Positions 25,725-35,008 of a stretch of 64,000 nt of DNA are shown here, piece after piece. This DNA is from Ornithinimicrobium faecis (lineage in GTDB: Bacteria; Actinomycetota; Actinomycetes; Actinomycetales; Dermatophilaceae). Location of the stretch: the NCBI RefSeq assembly GCF_023923225.1, contig NZ_CP099489.1:3844001-3908000 (forward strand), given 5' to 3'. Numbering within the stretch: position 1 is the first letter of the stretch; each line of letters begins with the position of its first letter. The notes beneath the pieces were generated by a model. That model had not been told where the DNA came from. It made no database searches and saw nothing but the letters and a program-made list of their open reading frames with translations. The position numbers were made by a program, and so were the translations under genes.

Positions 25725-26708
25725 TCAGGCGTTGCCGTCAAACATGCTGGTGACCGAGCCATCCTCGAAGACCGCGCGGATCGCCTGGCTGATCAGCGGG
25801 GCGATCGACAACTCGGTGATCTTGTCCAGCGCGCGTGCCTCGGCCGAGAGCGGCAGCGTGTTGGTGACGATCACCTCGCGGGCGATGGAGTTGGACAGCC
25901 GCTCCACCGCCGGACCGCTGAAGATCGGGTGGGTGGCCGCGATGACGACGCTGTTGGCACCGTCGTTCATCAGGGCGTCCGCCGCCTGGCAGATGGTGCC
26001 GCCGGAGTCGATCATGTCGTCAACCAGGATGCAGGTGCGCCCGGCGACCTCACCGACGACGCGGTTGGCCACGCTCTGGTTGGGGCGGGTGATGTCACGG
26101 GTCTTGTGGATGAAGGCCAGCGGGGCACCGCCCAGGCGCTGGCTCCACTGCTCGGCGACCTTGATGCGGCCGGCGTCGGGCGAGACGATCGCCAGCTCCT
26201 CCTTGCCATAGTGCTTCTTGACATAGGAGCTCAGGATCGGCAGCGCCATCAGGTGGTCGACCGGGCCGTCGAAGAAGCCCTGGATCTGCGAGGTGTGCAG
26301 GTCCACGCACATGAGCCGATCGGCACCGGCGGTCTTGAACAGGTCGGCCATCAGGCGGGCCGAGATCGGCTCGCGGCCGCGGTGCTTCTTGTCCTGGCGG
26401 GCATAGCCATAGAACGGGAGCACCACACTGATCCGCTTGGCCGAGGCGCGTTTGAGCGCGTCGACCATGATCAGGTGCTCCATGATCCACTCGTTGATCG
26501 GCGCCGTGTGGCTCTGGATCACGAACGCGTCGGAGCCGCGGACCGACTCGTCGAAGCGGACATAGATCTCGCTGTTGGCAAAGGAGTAGGCATCCGTCGG
26601 CACCAGGTCGGTGCCCAGGATCGTGGTGACCTCCTCAGCCAGGCCAGGGTGCGCCCGCCCGCTGAAGATCATCAGGTTCTTCTGGGTGGTCTTCTGGATG
26701 CCGGTCAC
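25725..26708 (-). CDS. prs: ribose-phosphate pyrophosphokinase
   Basis: A 327-residue PRPP synthetase (ribose-5-phosphate + ATP to PRPP + AMP), which feeds purine, pyrimidine, His and Trp synthesis. Visible motifs: FSGRAHPGLAEEV near the start, the divalent-ion and ATP loop DLHTSQIQGFFDGPVDHL, the flexible-loop PDAGRIKVAEQW and the PRPP-binding CILVDDMIDSGGT. Its ATG overlaps the glmU stop by 4 nt, so glmU-prs is a coupled operon as in Mycobacterium. Confidence 0.97.
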   Translation of the reverse strand: MTGIQKTTQKNLMIFSGRAHPGLAEEVTTILGTDLVPTDAYSFANSEIYVRFDESVRGSDAFVIQSHTAPINEWIMEHLIMVDALKRASAKRISVVLPFYGYARQDKKHRGREPISARLMADLFKTAGADRLMCVDLHTSQIQGFFDGPVDHLMALPILSSYVKKHYGKEELAIVSPDAGRIKVAEQWSQRLGGAPLAFIHKTRDITRPNQSVANRVVGEVAGRTCILVDDMIDSGGTICQAADALMNDGANSVVIAATHPIFSGPAVERLSNSIAREVIVTNTLPLSAEARALDKITELSIAPLISQAIRAVFEDGSVTSMFDGNA

Positions 26709-28285
26709 GCCTGGCCCCCTTCGGGTTCGCTGGCCGTATGCCGAGGGGCGGGTTGGTCCTGCCCGCTCGCCGGGGCGTCGGTCCCTGGTGCGTCGGTCCC
26801 TGGTGCGTCGGTCTGCGGGGCGTCAGTCTGCTGGGCGCCCGCCGCCTCGGCCGCCGCCGCTGTGCTGGTGCCGGCGCGCTTGCGCTCGACCCAGCCGTCG
26901 ATGTTGCGCTGGCGGGCCCGGGAGACCGCGATCTGCCCGGGCTCGACGTCGTTGGTCACGGCGGAGCCGGCCCCGATGTAGGCACCGTCAGCGACGTTCA
27001 CCGGGGCCACGAGCACCGAGTTAGAGCCCACGAAGGAGTGTCGCCCGATCGTGGTGTGGTGCTTGTTGACGCCGTCGTAGTTGGCGAAGATCGTGCCGGC
27101 GCCGATGTTGGCGCCCTCCTTGATGGTGGCGTCACCGGCGTAGGTCAGGTGCGGGACCTTGGCACCGTCCTCGATGACGGCGTTCTTGGTCTCCACGAAG
27201 CCGCCGATCTTGCCCTTGGCGCCCAGCTCGGTGCCCGGGCGCAGATAGCTGAACGGGCCCACGGTCGCCTCGGGTCCGATCACGGCGAGCTCGGCCTGGG
27301 TGCGCACCACGCTGGCACCGTCCCCGACCTGCACGCTGGTCAGCGTCGTGTCCGGACCGACCACAGCCCCCTCGCCGATGGTGGTGGCGCCCAGCAGCTG
27401 GGTGCCGGGTCGGATGACTGTGTCCTGGCCGATGGTGACGTCCGAGTCGATCCAGGTGGTCGCCGGGTCCACGATCGTGACCCCCTCGCGCTGCCAGCGC
27501 TCGACAGTGCGCTCGTTGAGGATCCGCCCCAGGTTGGAGAGCTGGACTCGGTCGTTGACGCCCTCGGACTGCCAGCGGTCATCGACCACGTGGGCCCGCA
27601 CCGGGCGGCCCGCCGCACGGGCCAGACCGAGCACGTCCGTGAGGTACTTCTCGCCCTGGGCATTGTCGGTGCCGACCTGGGTCAGCGAGTCGCGCAGGAC
27701 CTGGGCGTCGAACGCATAGATCCCGGAGTTGATCTCCTTGATGTCGAGCGCACCAGCGTCCGCACCACCGCTCTCTCGGGCGGCGATCGCGTCCTTCTGC
27801 TCCACGATCTTGAGCACCTGCCCGTCCTGGTCACGCACCACGCGGCCATAGCCGTGCGGGTCGTCCAGGATCGAGGTGATCACGGTGACGGCGTTGCCGG
27901 CCTCCTCGTGCGCTGCGGTCAGCGCGCGGAGGGTCTGCGTGGTCAGCAGCGGCACGTCGCCGTAGGTCACCAGGACCGTGCCGGTCAGATCCGGGGGCAG
28001 GACCTCAAGGCCGCACTCGACCGCGCGGCCGGTGCCCTTGACCTCGTCCTGATCGGCGATCAGCGCCTCGGCATCAACCTCAGAGACGTGCGGTGCGACC
28101 ACCTCGCGCTGGTGCCGCACCACGACGGCCAGGTGGGCCGGGTCGGTGCCGCGGGCGGCATGGATGGCATGTCCGACCAGGGTGCGCCCACCGATGGGGT
28201 GCAGCACCTTGGGTGTCTTGGACTTCATCCGGGTGCCCTCGCCCGCTGCGAGGATGATGACGGCTGCCGGGCGGTTCTCGCTCAC
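26705..28285 (-). CDS. glmU: bifunctional GlmU (GlcN-1-P acetyltransferase / GlcNAc-1-P uridyltransferase)
   Basis: A 526-residue enzyme that makes UDP-GlcNAc for peptidoglycan. I chose GTG 28285 because GGGAG lies 9 nt upstream and VSENRPAAVIILAAGEGTRMKS places the uridyltransferase motif correctly. The N-terminal pyrophosphorylase domain covers about 1-240; the left-handed beta-helix of hexapeptide repeats covers about 260-470. The catalytic histidine of the acetyltransferase is in the NYDGVNKHHTTIG region. The last 50 residues are an Ala/Pro-rich tail with repeated TDAP units (26760-26830), which is not needed for either fold. Confidence 0.97.
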   Translation of the reverse strand: MSENRPAAVIILAAGEGTRMKSKTPKVLHPIGGRTLVGHAIHAARGTDPAHLAVVVRHQREVVAPHVSEVDAEALIADQDEVKGTGRAVECGLEVLPPDLTGTVLVTYGDVPLLTTQTLRALTAAHEEAGNAVTVITSILDDPHGYGRVVRDQDGQVLKIVEQKDAIAARESGGADAGALDIKEINSGIYAFDAQVLRDSLTQVGTDNAQGEKYLTDVLGLARAAGRPVRAHVVDDRWQSEGVNDRVQLSNLGRILNERTVERWQREGVTIVDPATTWIDSDVTIGQDTVIRPGTQLLGATTIGEGAVVGPDTTLTSVQVGDGASVVRTQAELAVIGPEATVGPFSYLRPGTELGAKGKIGGFVETKNAVIEDGAKVPHLTYAGDATIKEGANIGAGTIFANYDGVNKHHTTIGRHSFVGSNSVLVAPVNVADGAYIGAGSAVTNDVEPGQIAVSRARQRNIDGWVERKRAGTSTAAAAEAAGAQQTDAPQTDAPGTDAPGTDAPASGQDQPAPRHTASEPEGGQA

Positions 28286-28539
28286 GCGAAGTCGCTCCCA
28301 TGTCTCGGGGACTGAACAGTGGTGGCGGCCCACGGGGTCACCCTGGTGGATGCTACCCGTCTCCTGGGGGTGGTGTCTCCCGGCCCCGCCTCCAGGGAAT
28401 CTTTCCGGCCCGATCGGCGTTGAAACAGTTGTCGGTCCGCGACGGGACCGCGCTCCGTGAGGAGCACGATGTGCGTCGCCCCGGGCCTGACGTTGTTTAT
28501 CGAAATCTGACGTTCTGCGTCGGAGAAGGGTCACAGTCA

Positions 28540-29061
28540 ATGCAGTTCAACACCGGTCAGCTCCTCATCCACCCCCACCACGGCCCGGCACGTGTCGAGG
28601 GCACGATGACGCGGGTCGTCGGCGGCACCGAGCGCAAGTATGTGACCCTGCGCGTGCAACGCAGCGACCTGACGGTCTCGCTGCCGGCCGACACCGCCGA
28701 GGAGGCCGGCATCCGGCTCATCCTCTCGGGTGAGCAGTTGCAGGAGGTGCTCGACGAGCTCAGGGCACCCAGCGTGCCGTTCGACCGGCAGTTCTCCCGC
28801 CGCATGAAGAACCAGCAGGACCGGTTGCTCCAGGGCGACCTCCGGGTCACAGCTGGCGTGGTGCGCGACCTGATCCGACGAGACCGGGCCGACGGCGTGT
28901 CGCCCGCGGAGAAGGACCTGCTCAAGCGTGCCAAGGAGCCGTTGCTCGGCGAACTCGTCGAGGCGCTCCGCGTCACCGAGGAGCGGGCCGAGGAGCTGGT
29001 TCTCGGCGCCGTCACCGGCGAGGACATCCCCACCCCCGCCGAGCTGGCGATCGCCGGCTGA
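28540..29061 (+). CDS. carD: CarD/CdnL-family RNA polymerase-binding regulator
   Basis: A 173-residue CarD-type protein. I chose the ATG at 28540, with GGAGAAGGG 9 nt upstream. The N-terminal Tudor-like RNA-polymerase domain is MQFNTGQLLIHPHHGPARVEG, then YVTLRVQRSDLTVSLPADTAEEAGIR. The helical DNA-binding part follows (about 75-173). CarD stabilises open promoter complexes and is often essential. The divergent partner is glmU; the 254 nt between them hold the promoters of both. It is unlike the Mycobacterium setting, where carD is next to ispD. It could be a second, diverged CarD paralogue. Confidence 0.88.
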   Translation: MQFNTGQLLIHPHHGPARVEGTMTRVVGGTERKYVTLRVQRSDLTVSLPADTAEEAGIRLILSGEQLQEVLDELRAPSVPFDRQFSRRMKNQQDRLLQGDLRVTAGVVRDLIRRDRADGVSPAEKDLLKRAKEPLLGELVEALRVTEERAEELVLGAVTGEDIPTPAELAIAG

Positions 29062-29087
29062 CGCGCCCCACCCGCCCCGCGAGCCGC

Positions 29088-29185
29088 CCCCACTCGCCGG
29101 CCCCGGGGCACATTCACACCACCCACCCCGCGCCGGCCCCACTCGCCGGCCCCGGCGCACGTTCACACCACCCGCCCCGCGCGGC
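29088..29185. repeat. 49-bp direct repeat, two copies
   Basis: Two near-identical 49-bp units (29088-29136 and 29137-29185) begin CCCCACTCGCCGGCCCCGG and contain a TTCACACCACCC core. A partial third copy of the end (CACCCGCCCCGCG) precedes them. The array directly follows carD and abuts the 100-bp repeat copy B. Confidence 0.7.
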
Positions 29186-29192
29186 GCCCGGC

Positions 29193-29292
29193 CGTGCATT
29201 CAAACAGGAAACGTCACGCTCGATCCCCGGGCGCAGCCTGCTGACCTGCAGGTTTGCCCTGGAGCCGACGACGTTACCTGTTTGAATGTGCG
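29193..29292 (-). repeat. 100-bp palindromic dispersed repeat, copy B
   Basis: This copy is inverted relative to copies A and C. It begins CGTGCATTCAAACAGGAAAC and ends ACGTTACCTG then TTTGAATGTGCG. The reverse complement aligns base for base over 100 positions with the others, including the central CTGCAGGTCAG. The outermost 13 bases of the two ends pair better here than in A or C. It ends 32 nt before the tRNA-Gln 3' end. Confidence 0.85.
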
Positions 29293-29324
29293 GGGCCGCG
29301 CCCAGATGGCGCGCCCACAGCAAG

Positions 29325-29403
29325 CTCCCCGGGAAGGAATCGAACCTTCGTCGCTAATCCTGATTCAAAGTCAGGCGGCCCCTGCCAGCAGAGCAACCGG
29401 GGA
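29325..29403 (-). tRNA. tRNA-Gln (anticodon TTG), long variable region
   Basis: Folding by eye gives acceptor TCCCCGG/CCGGGGA, D-arm GCTC/GGGC with TGG in the loop, anticodon stem CCTGA/TCAGG around CTTTGAA (anticodon TTG) and T-arm GAAGG-TTCGATT-CCTTC. The discriminator is G and CCA is not encoded. The length is 79 nt: the region between anticodon and T stems is 9 nt rather than about 5, and one extra base follows the D stem. The position near glmU and a TetR gene matches the tRNA-Gln locus of Mycobacterium. Confidence 0.85.
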
Positions 29404-29486
29404 ACACCCGATGCACACGCACCGGACCGGACAAGGTTAGGACAGATCCGGCCCGGGACGACACCCGCGGTCGTTGACAAGGCAGA

Positions 29487-30149
29487 ATGGGCCCCGTGAG
29501 CCGCCCCGATCCCAAGTTGACTGTGCCCGCTGCGCGCCATCGAATGACTGGCCCGCAGCGGCGTGAGCAGTTGATCTCAATCGGGCGGGCACTCTTCTCC
29601 GAGAAGGGGTTCGAGGGGACCACGGTCGAGGAGATCGCGGCGAATGCCGAGGTGTCCAAGCCGGTGATCTATGAGCACTTCGGGGGCAAGGAGGGGCTCT
29701 ATGCCGTGGTCGTCGACCGCGAGATCCAGGCCCTGCTCAATGCGATCACCAACGCCCTGTCCGAGCCGGGCCACCCGCGAGCACTGCTCGAGCGCGCTGC
29801 CCTCTCGCTGCTGGACTACATCGAGAACTCCACCGATGGGTTCCGGATCCTGGTGCGAGACAGCCCACCTGGGCAGTCCACCGGCTCCTTCGCCTCGCTG
29901 ATCAGCGACGTCGCCAGCCAGGTCGAGCACATCCTCGCCGCCGAGTTCAAGCGTCAGCGGCTCGATCCCAAGATGGCGCCGCTGTATGCACAGATGCTGG
30001 TCGGCATGGTCGCCACCCCCGGTGGCTGGTGGTTGGACTCCCGCAAGATCAAGAAGGAGGATGTGGCCTCCCACGTCGTCAATCTGGCTTGGAACGGGCT
30101 GTCCGGCCTGGAGTCCAAGCCGAGCCTGCGCCTGATCAACCCGCGGTAG
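29487..30149 (+). CDS. TetR/AcrR family regulator
   Basis: A 220-residue TetR protein. The N-terminal helix-turn-helix is RREQLISIGRALFSEKGFEGTTVEEIAANAEVSKPVIYEHFGGKEGLYAVVV (about 18-70); the C-terminal ligand domain includes DSPPGQSTGSFASLISDVASQV. It corresponds in position and form to Rv1019 of Mycobacterium, which lies between glmU and mfd; here mfd has moved away. The last codons overlap the end of padR on the other strand by 14 nt. The target genes are unknown. Confidence 0.93.
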   Translation: MGPVSRPDPKLTVPAARHRMTGPQRREQLISIGRALFSEKGFEGTTVEEIAANAEVSKPVIYEHFGGKEGLYAVVVDREIQALLNAITNALSEPGHPRALLERAALSLLDYIENSTDGFRILVRDSPPGQSTGSFASLISDVASQVEHILAAEFKRQRLDPKMAPLYAQMLVGMVATPGGWWLDSRKIKKEDVASHVVNLAWNGLSGLESKPSLRLINPR

Positions 30150-30777
30150 ACCCGGGGTCAGCGCTACGCCCAGCGTTGGCGATATCCGCGGGGTCGCCGT
30201 CACCCCCGGGGTCGCCGTCACCCCTGGCCTCGACGTCACCCCCAAGAACGACCTCGCCCCCAACGTGGTCGCGCGCCCAGCGCGCCCACTGCGCGGTGGC
30301 GCGGAAACTGAGGATGCCGAACTGGGCCGTGATCCCGAGCGGCCCGCCTGACGCGCTGCCCGTCCGTTCCTGCAGGGCCGCGAACTCAGCCTCAAGGTGC
30401 TCAACCTGCGCCACTGCACCAGCCTCGGTCTGCCGGAGGACCTCGAGTGCGTCGTCAGGCTCGAGCGCCGGGAGGAGAAAGAGTCGCAGCGCGTGCTCAT
30501 TCTTGACTCCGCCGGTTGAGGCCGGGGCGGCCATCAACCAGGCACGCAGGGCGGCCAGCCCCTCCTTCGTGCAGCGGTACGTGACGCGCCCCCGCGCCCC
30601 CCGATCGACAACCTCGACCAGCCCCTCCAGATCGAGACGGCGCAACTCGGGATAGATCTGGCTGTGCTTGGCATCCCAGGCGTAGGCGCCAATGACATCC
30701 TCGAAACGTCCCGTCAGGTCATAGCCACTGCTCGGACGGTCCAGCAGCAGGCCGAGAATCGCGTATCGGAGGGCCAC
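30136..30777 (-). CDS. PadR family transcriptional repressor
   Basis: A 213-residue PadR protein. The winged helix is MALRYAILGLLLDRPSSGYDLTGRF, then HSQIYPELRRLDLEGLVE and GRVTYRCTKEGLAALRAWL. The C-terminal helical half (about 90-160) is of the PadR_C type. The tail (165-213) repeats GDPGGDGDP-like residues. The start is GTG at 30777; TAGGCT (30789-30784) ends 6 nt before it, so the mRNA is probably leaderless. A textbook PadR operator lies just upstream (30801-30824). Confidence 0.94.
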   Translation of the reverse strand: MALRYAILGLLLDRPSSGYDLTGRFEDVIGAYAWDAKHSQIYPELRRLDLEGLVEVVDRGARGRVTYRCTKEGLAALRAWLMAAPASTGGVKNEHALRLFLLPALEPDDALEVLRQTEAGAVAQVEHLEAEFAALQERTGSASGGPLGITAQFGILSFRATAQWARWARDHVGGEVVLGGDVEARGDGDPGGDGDPADIANAGRSADPGSTAG

Positions 30778-30800
30778 GTCAGGAGCCTATATGACGATCT

Positions 30801-30824
30801 TGACATGTCGAACTCGACATGTCA
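30801..30824. promoter_or_regulatory. PadR operator with ATGT-N8-ACAT core
   Basis: Two 11-bp arms, TGACATGTCGA and its exact complement, flank AC. The core ATGT-N8-ACAT is the known PadR consensus. A perfect -35 TTGACA (30800-30805) and the -10 CAGTCT (30823-30828) for the rightward gene are 17 bp apart, so the operator fills the spacer; +1 would be the ATG at 30835. The leftward padR -10 (30784-30789) lies 11 bp away. Repressor binding should block the membrane gene and probably padR itself. Confidence 0.85.
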
Positions 30825-30834
30825 GTCTCATCGT

Positions 30835-31590
30835 ATGGGGTCATCGACGACTGTCACCGACAGCGAGGTCACCGACAGCGAGGAGATGTCGTCCCGACGC
30901 TCCTCCTCGTGGGTCGGCGCACTGGCCGGTGAGCTCGCCCTCGATGTCGGGCTGTCCCTCGCGGCGTTCTGGCTCGCCATCGCCGCAGGGTGGGGCACAG
31001 TGGGCGCCATCCTGGCCGCTGGCACGGTCGCGGTGGCGCGGGCTGTCTGGACAGCTGTCATCCGCGGCACCCTCGACACCTCGCTGCTGCTGGTCGTGCT
31101 GGGTTTCCTGACCTCCCTGATCCTCGCGCTCGTGAGCGGAGACGCCAGGGTGCTGCTGCTGAAGGGGTCGGTCGGGCTCGCCCTGTTCGGGGTGGTGGCC
31201 ACCGCGAGCCTGGTGTGGGGTCGGCCGCTGCTGTTCTGGCTGGTGCGGCGCTTCGTGGCGCCTGGATCTGAGGGACGTCACCAGTGGGAGGAGCTGTGGC
31301 ACGGGAGCACACCGTTCCGCTGGCTGTATCGCCGGCTCACCGTCGTGTGGGCGCTGGTCTACCTCCTGGCAGCCGCCGGTCATGTGACGGCGGTCCTGAC
31401 CCTGCCCGTGGAGGTGGCCGCCCCCTGGTTGCGGGCCGCCACACCCCTGCTGAGCGTCTCGATGATTGCCTGGACGGCCTGGTTCTCCGCTCGCGCCGAA
31501 GGTCGCCTGGAGGGTCCTCTGCTGGATGAAGCCGAGGGAGCCTCGTCGGTGGAAGCCTCGCGGGTGGAGACCGAGTCGGCCTCGTCCTAG
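30835..31590 (+). CDS. septation protein A-like / VC0807-type membrane protein
   Basis: A 251-residue protein; ATG 30835 (MGSSTTVTDSEVTDSEE) is chosen because it lies at the predicted transcription start. After a polar N-terminus it has six hydrophobic stretches (about 28-50, 55-70, 80-100, 108-130, 165-190, 195-215) and an acidic C-terminus. The pattern WTAVIRGTLDTSLLLVVLGFLTSLILALVSGDARVLLLKGSVG resembles the VC0807/intracellular septation A family. A PadR-family target in this position suggests transport or envelope defence, but no substrate is known. Its stop shares the CTAG at 31587-31590 with the convergent marR. Confidence 0.75.
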   Translation: MGSSTTVTDSEVTDSEEMSSRRSSSWVGALAGELALDVGLSLAAFWLAIAAGWGTVGAILAAGTVAVARAVWTAVIRGTLDTSLLLVVLGFLTSLILALVSGDARVLLLKGSVGLALFGVVATASLVWGRPLLFWLVRRFVAPGSEGRHQWEELWHGSTPFRWLYRRLTVVWALVYLLAAAGHVTAVLTLPVEVAAPWLRAATPLLSVSMIAWTAWFSARAEGRLEGPLLDEAEGASSVEASRVETESASS

Positions 31591-32099
31591 TCCTGCTCGA
31601 AGGGTGTCAGCAGGCGGCGGAGCAGGGCGGCGAGCTCGCCACGCTCCTGCGGCGACAGGCCGATCAGCAGGTCGCGCTCATCGTCGACGAGACCGGCCAG
31701 GGCTCCGTCGACCGCTTCGCGGCCCTGGGCGGTGAGCGTGATGAGCACCGTGCGGCGGTCGCTCGGTGACGCGGTGCGCGCCACCATGCCGTGCGAGACC
31801 AGCCGGTCGATCCGGTTGGTCATGGTGCCGCTGGTCACCAGCGTCTCGCGGACGAGCTCCCCGGCCGACAACTGATAGGGCTCCCCCGACCGGCGCAGCG
31901 CGGACAGCACGTCAAACTCCCAGGCCACCAGTCCCCACTGGTCAAACGCGTGCCGCCGTGCCAGGTCCAGGTGGCGAGCCAGCCGACTCACCCGCGAGAG
32001 CACCTCGAGGGGTGAGACATCCAGGTCCGGGCGCTCGCGCCGCCAGGCCGCGACGATGCCGTCAACCTGATCGGGAGCGGTGCGCTCGGTGTCAGCCAT
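31587..32099 (-). CDS. MarR family transcriptional regulator
   Basis: A 170-residue MarR protein with a winged helix (LVAWEFDVLSALRRSGEPYQLSAGELVRETLVTSGTMTNRIDRLVSHGMVARTASPSDRRTVLITLT, about 50-115) and flanking dimerisation helices. The start at 32099 has no ribosome site; TACAGT (32111-32106) ends 6 nt before it, within a palindrome. It lies just upstream of a repeat array and the EamA exporter on the same strand order (EamA is upstream in transcription, marR downstream), so a MarR-exporter link is likely but unproved. Confidence 0.93.
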   Translation of the reverse strand: MADTERTAPDQVDGIVAAWRRERPDLDVSPLEVLSRVSRLARHLDLARRHAFDQWGLVAWEFDVLSALRRSGEPYQLSAGELVRETLVTSGTMTNRIDRLVSHGMVARTASPSDRRTVLITLTAQGREAVDGALAGLVDDERDLLIGLSPQERGELAALLRRLLTPFEQD

Positions 32100-32102
32100 G
32101 GC

Positions 32103-32116
32103 CTCACTGTAGTGAG
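32103..32116. promoter_or_regulatory. palindrome over the marR -10 box
   Basis: CTCACT-GT-AGTGAG is a perfect 14-bp palindrome that contains the marR -10 hexamer (TACAGT on the minus strand, 32111-32106). It ends 4 nt before the start codon. Its place fits MarR autorepression. The inference rests on position and symmetry only. Confidence 0.55.
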
Positions 32117-32133
32117 CCTCAAGATTCTTGGCG

Positions 32134-32230
32134 TCAAGACACCGAAGCGTGCGTCAAGACACCGGGCGGGCCGCAAGACACTGGGCTGGGGTCAAGACAC
32201 TGGGCTGGGGTCAAGACACCGAAGCGCGCC
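32134..32230. repeat. 19-20 bp tandem repeat, five copies
   Basis: Five units start at 32134, 32154, 32173, 32192 and 32211, each beginning TCAAGACAC (GCAAGACAC in the third). Units 3 and 4 are nearly identical (CAAGACACTGGGCTGGGG). The array lies between the EamA stop and the marR promoter. The first three bases of unit 5 are the EamA stop codon, so the array has entered the end of that gene. On the minus strand each unit carries TGTCTTGAC, which resembles a -35 box. Confidence 0.88.
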
Positions 32231-33146
32231 CCCGGCGGAGCACCGGGACGTTGGTGACGATGACTCCGACGATCACGATCAGCCCGCCGACGAGCTGGGC
32301 GAGTGAGTAGGGCTGACCGGCCAGGAGCGTGAAGGCGGCGACGAACACGGTGATCAGGTTGAGGAAGACTCCCGCACTCCCCGCGGGCAGATCGCTCAGC
32401 GCACGACTCCACAGCAGATAGGCCAGCACCGACGGGAAGACGGCGATGAACAGCACCGCACCCGCGGCCTGCGGGGTCATCGGCAGGCTCGGCCCTCCGG
32501 TGGCCAGACTGACCGGAGCAACCACGACCACAGTGATCGCCGCCTGCACCGCGACAGCAGTCACCGGCGGCACACGCAGACGGCCCTGCCCGGCGCGACC
32601 GATGATCGTGTAGGCCGTCCAGGCCACGACGGCCCCCAGCATGACCAGCTCACCCGCCCCGAACCGGGCACCGGCCAGGACCCCCAGGTCGCCGCGGCTG
32701 AGCACAACGAGGGCTCCCGCCATCGCGATGATCACCCCGAGCAGCGTCAGAGGACGGAGCCGCTCGCGCAGCGTGAGCGCCGCCACCAGGACGATCAGCG
32801 CGGGGTTGGTGGCGTTGACCAGCGAGGCACTCAGCGCCGTCGTGTGCTCCAGCGCCACATAAACCAGCAGCGGATAGCCCAGCAGCCCGGTCAGGCTCAG
32901 TGCCACCAACCAGCGCCACTGCGAGAGCACCTCACGCCAGGCCGGCCGTTCCAGCCGCTGGGCCAGCAGCACCAGCAACGGGAGGGCCACCAGCCAGCGG
33001 AGCAGGACCAGGTCGAGCGGGGTGATGCTCTGCACGGCGGCAGCACCCACGAGGTAGTTGCCTGCCCAGCACACGGTGGCGCCCAGCAGTGCCAGCACGG
33101 CGACCAGACGCCCGTGCCGGTGGCGGCTGGGCAGGGTGTGCGGCAC
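32211..33146 (-). CDS. EamA/DMT-family exporter
   Basis: A 311-residue protein with ten membrane helices in two EamA halves (about 12-140 and 155-300), for example ATVCWAGNYLVGAAAVQSITPLDLVLLRWLVALPLLVL and the repeat VLAYLLWSRALSDLPAGSAGVFLNLITVFVAAF. The family exports amino acids, nucleosides or other metabolites. GTG start at 33146, four nt after the ABC-F stop, so it is in the rsmA-ispE-ABC-F operon. The C-terminus (LRRGRASVS) is encoded by the last unit of a tandem repeat. Confidence 0.93.
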   Translation of the reverse strand: MPHTLPSRHRHGRLVAVLALLGATVCWAGNYLVGAAAVQSITPLDLVLLRWLVALPLLVLLAQRLERPAWREVLSQWRWLVALSLTGLLGYPLLVYVALEHTTALSASLVNATNPALIVLVAALTLRERLRPLTLLGVIIAMAGALVVLSRGDLGVLAGARFGAGELVMLGAVVAWTAYTIIGRAGQGRLRVPPVTAVAVQAAITVVVVAPVSLATGGPSLPMTPQAAGAVLFIAVFPSVLAYLLWSRALSDLPAGSAGVFLNLITVFVAAFTLLAGQPYSLAQLVGGLIVIVGVIVTNVPVLRRGRASVS

Positions 33147-33150
33147 CTGG

Positions 33151-35004
<1,854 letters not shown>

Positions 35005-35008
35005 CCGC

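Noticed and set aside
28300..28539. N-terminal extension of CarD to 28300.
   Set aside because: The extra 80 residues have no CarD homology, while ATG 28540 has a strong ribosome site and starts the Tudor-like domain.
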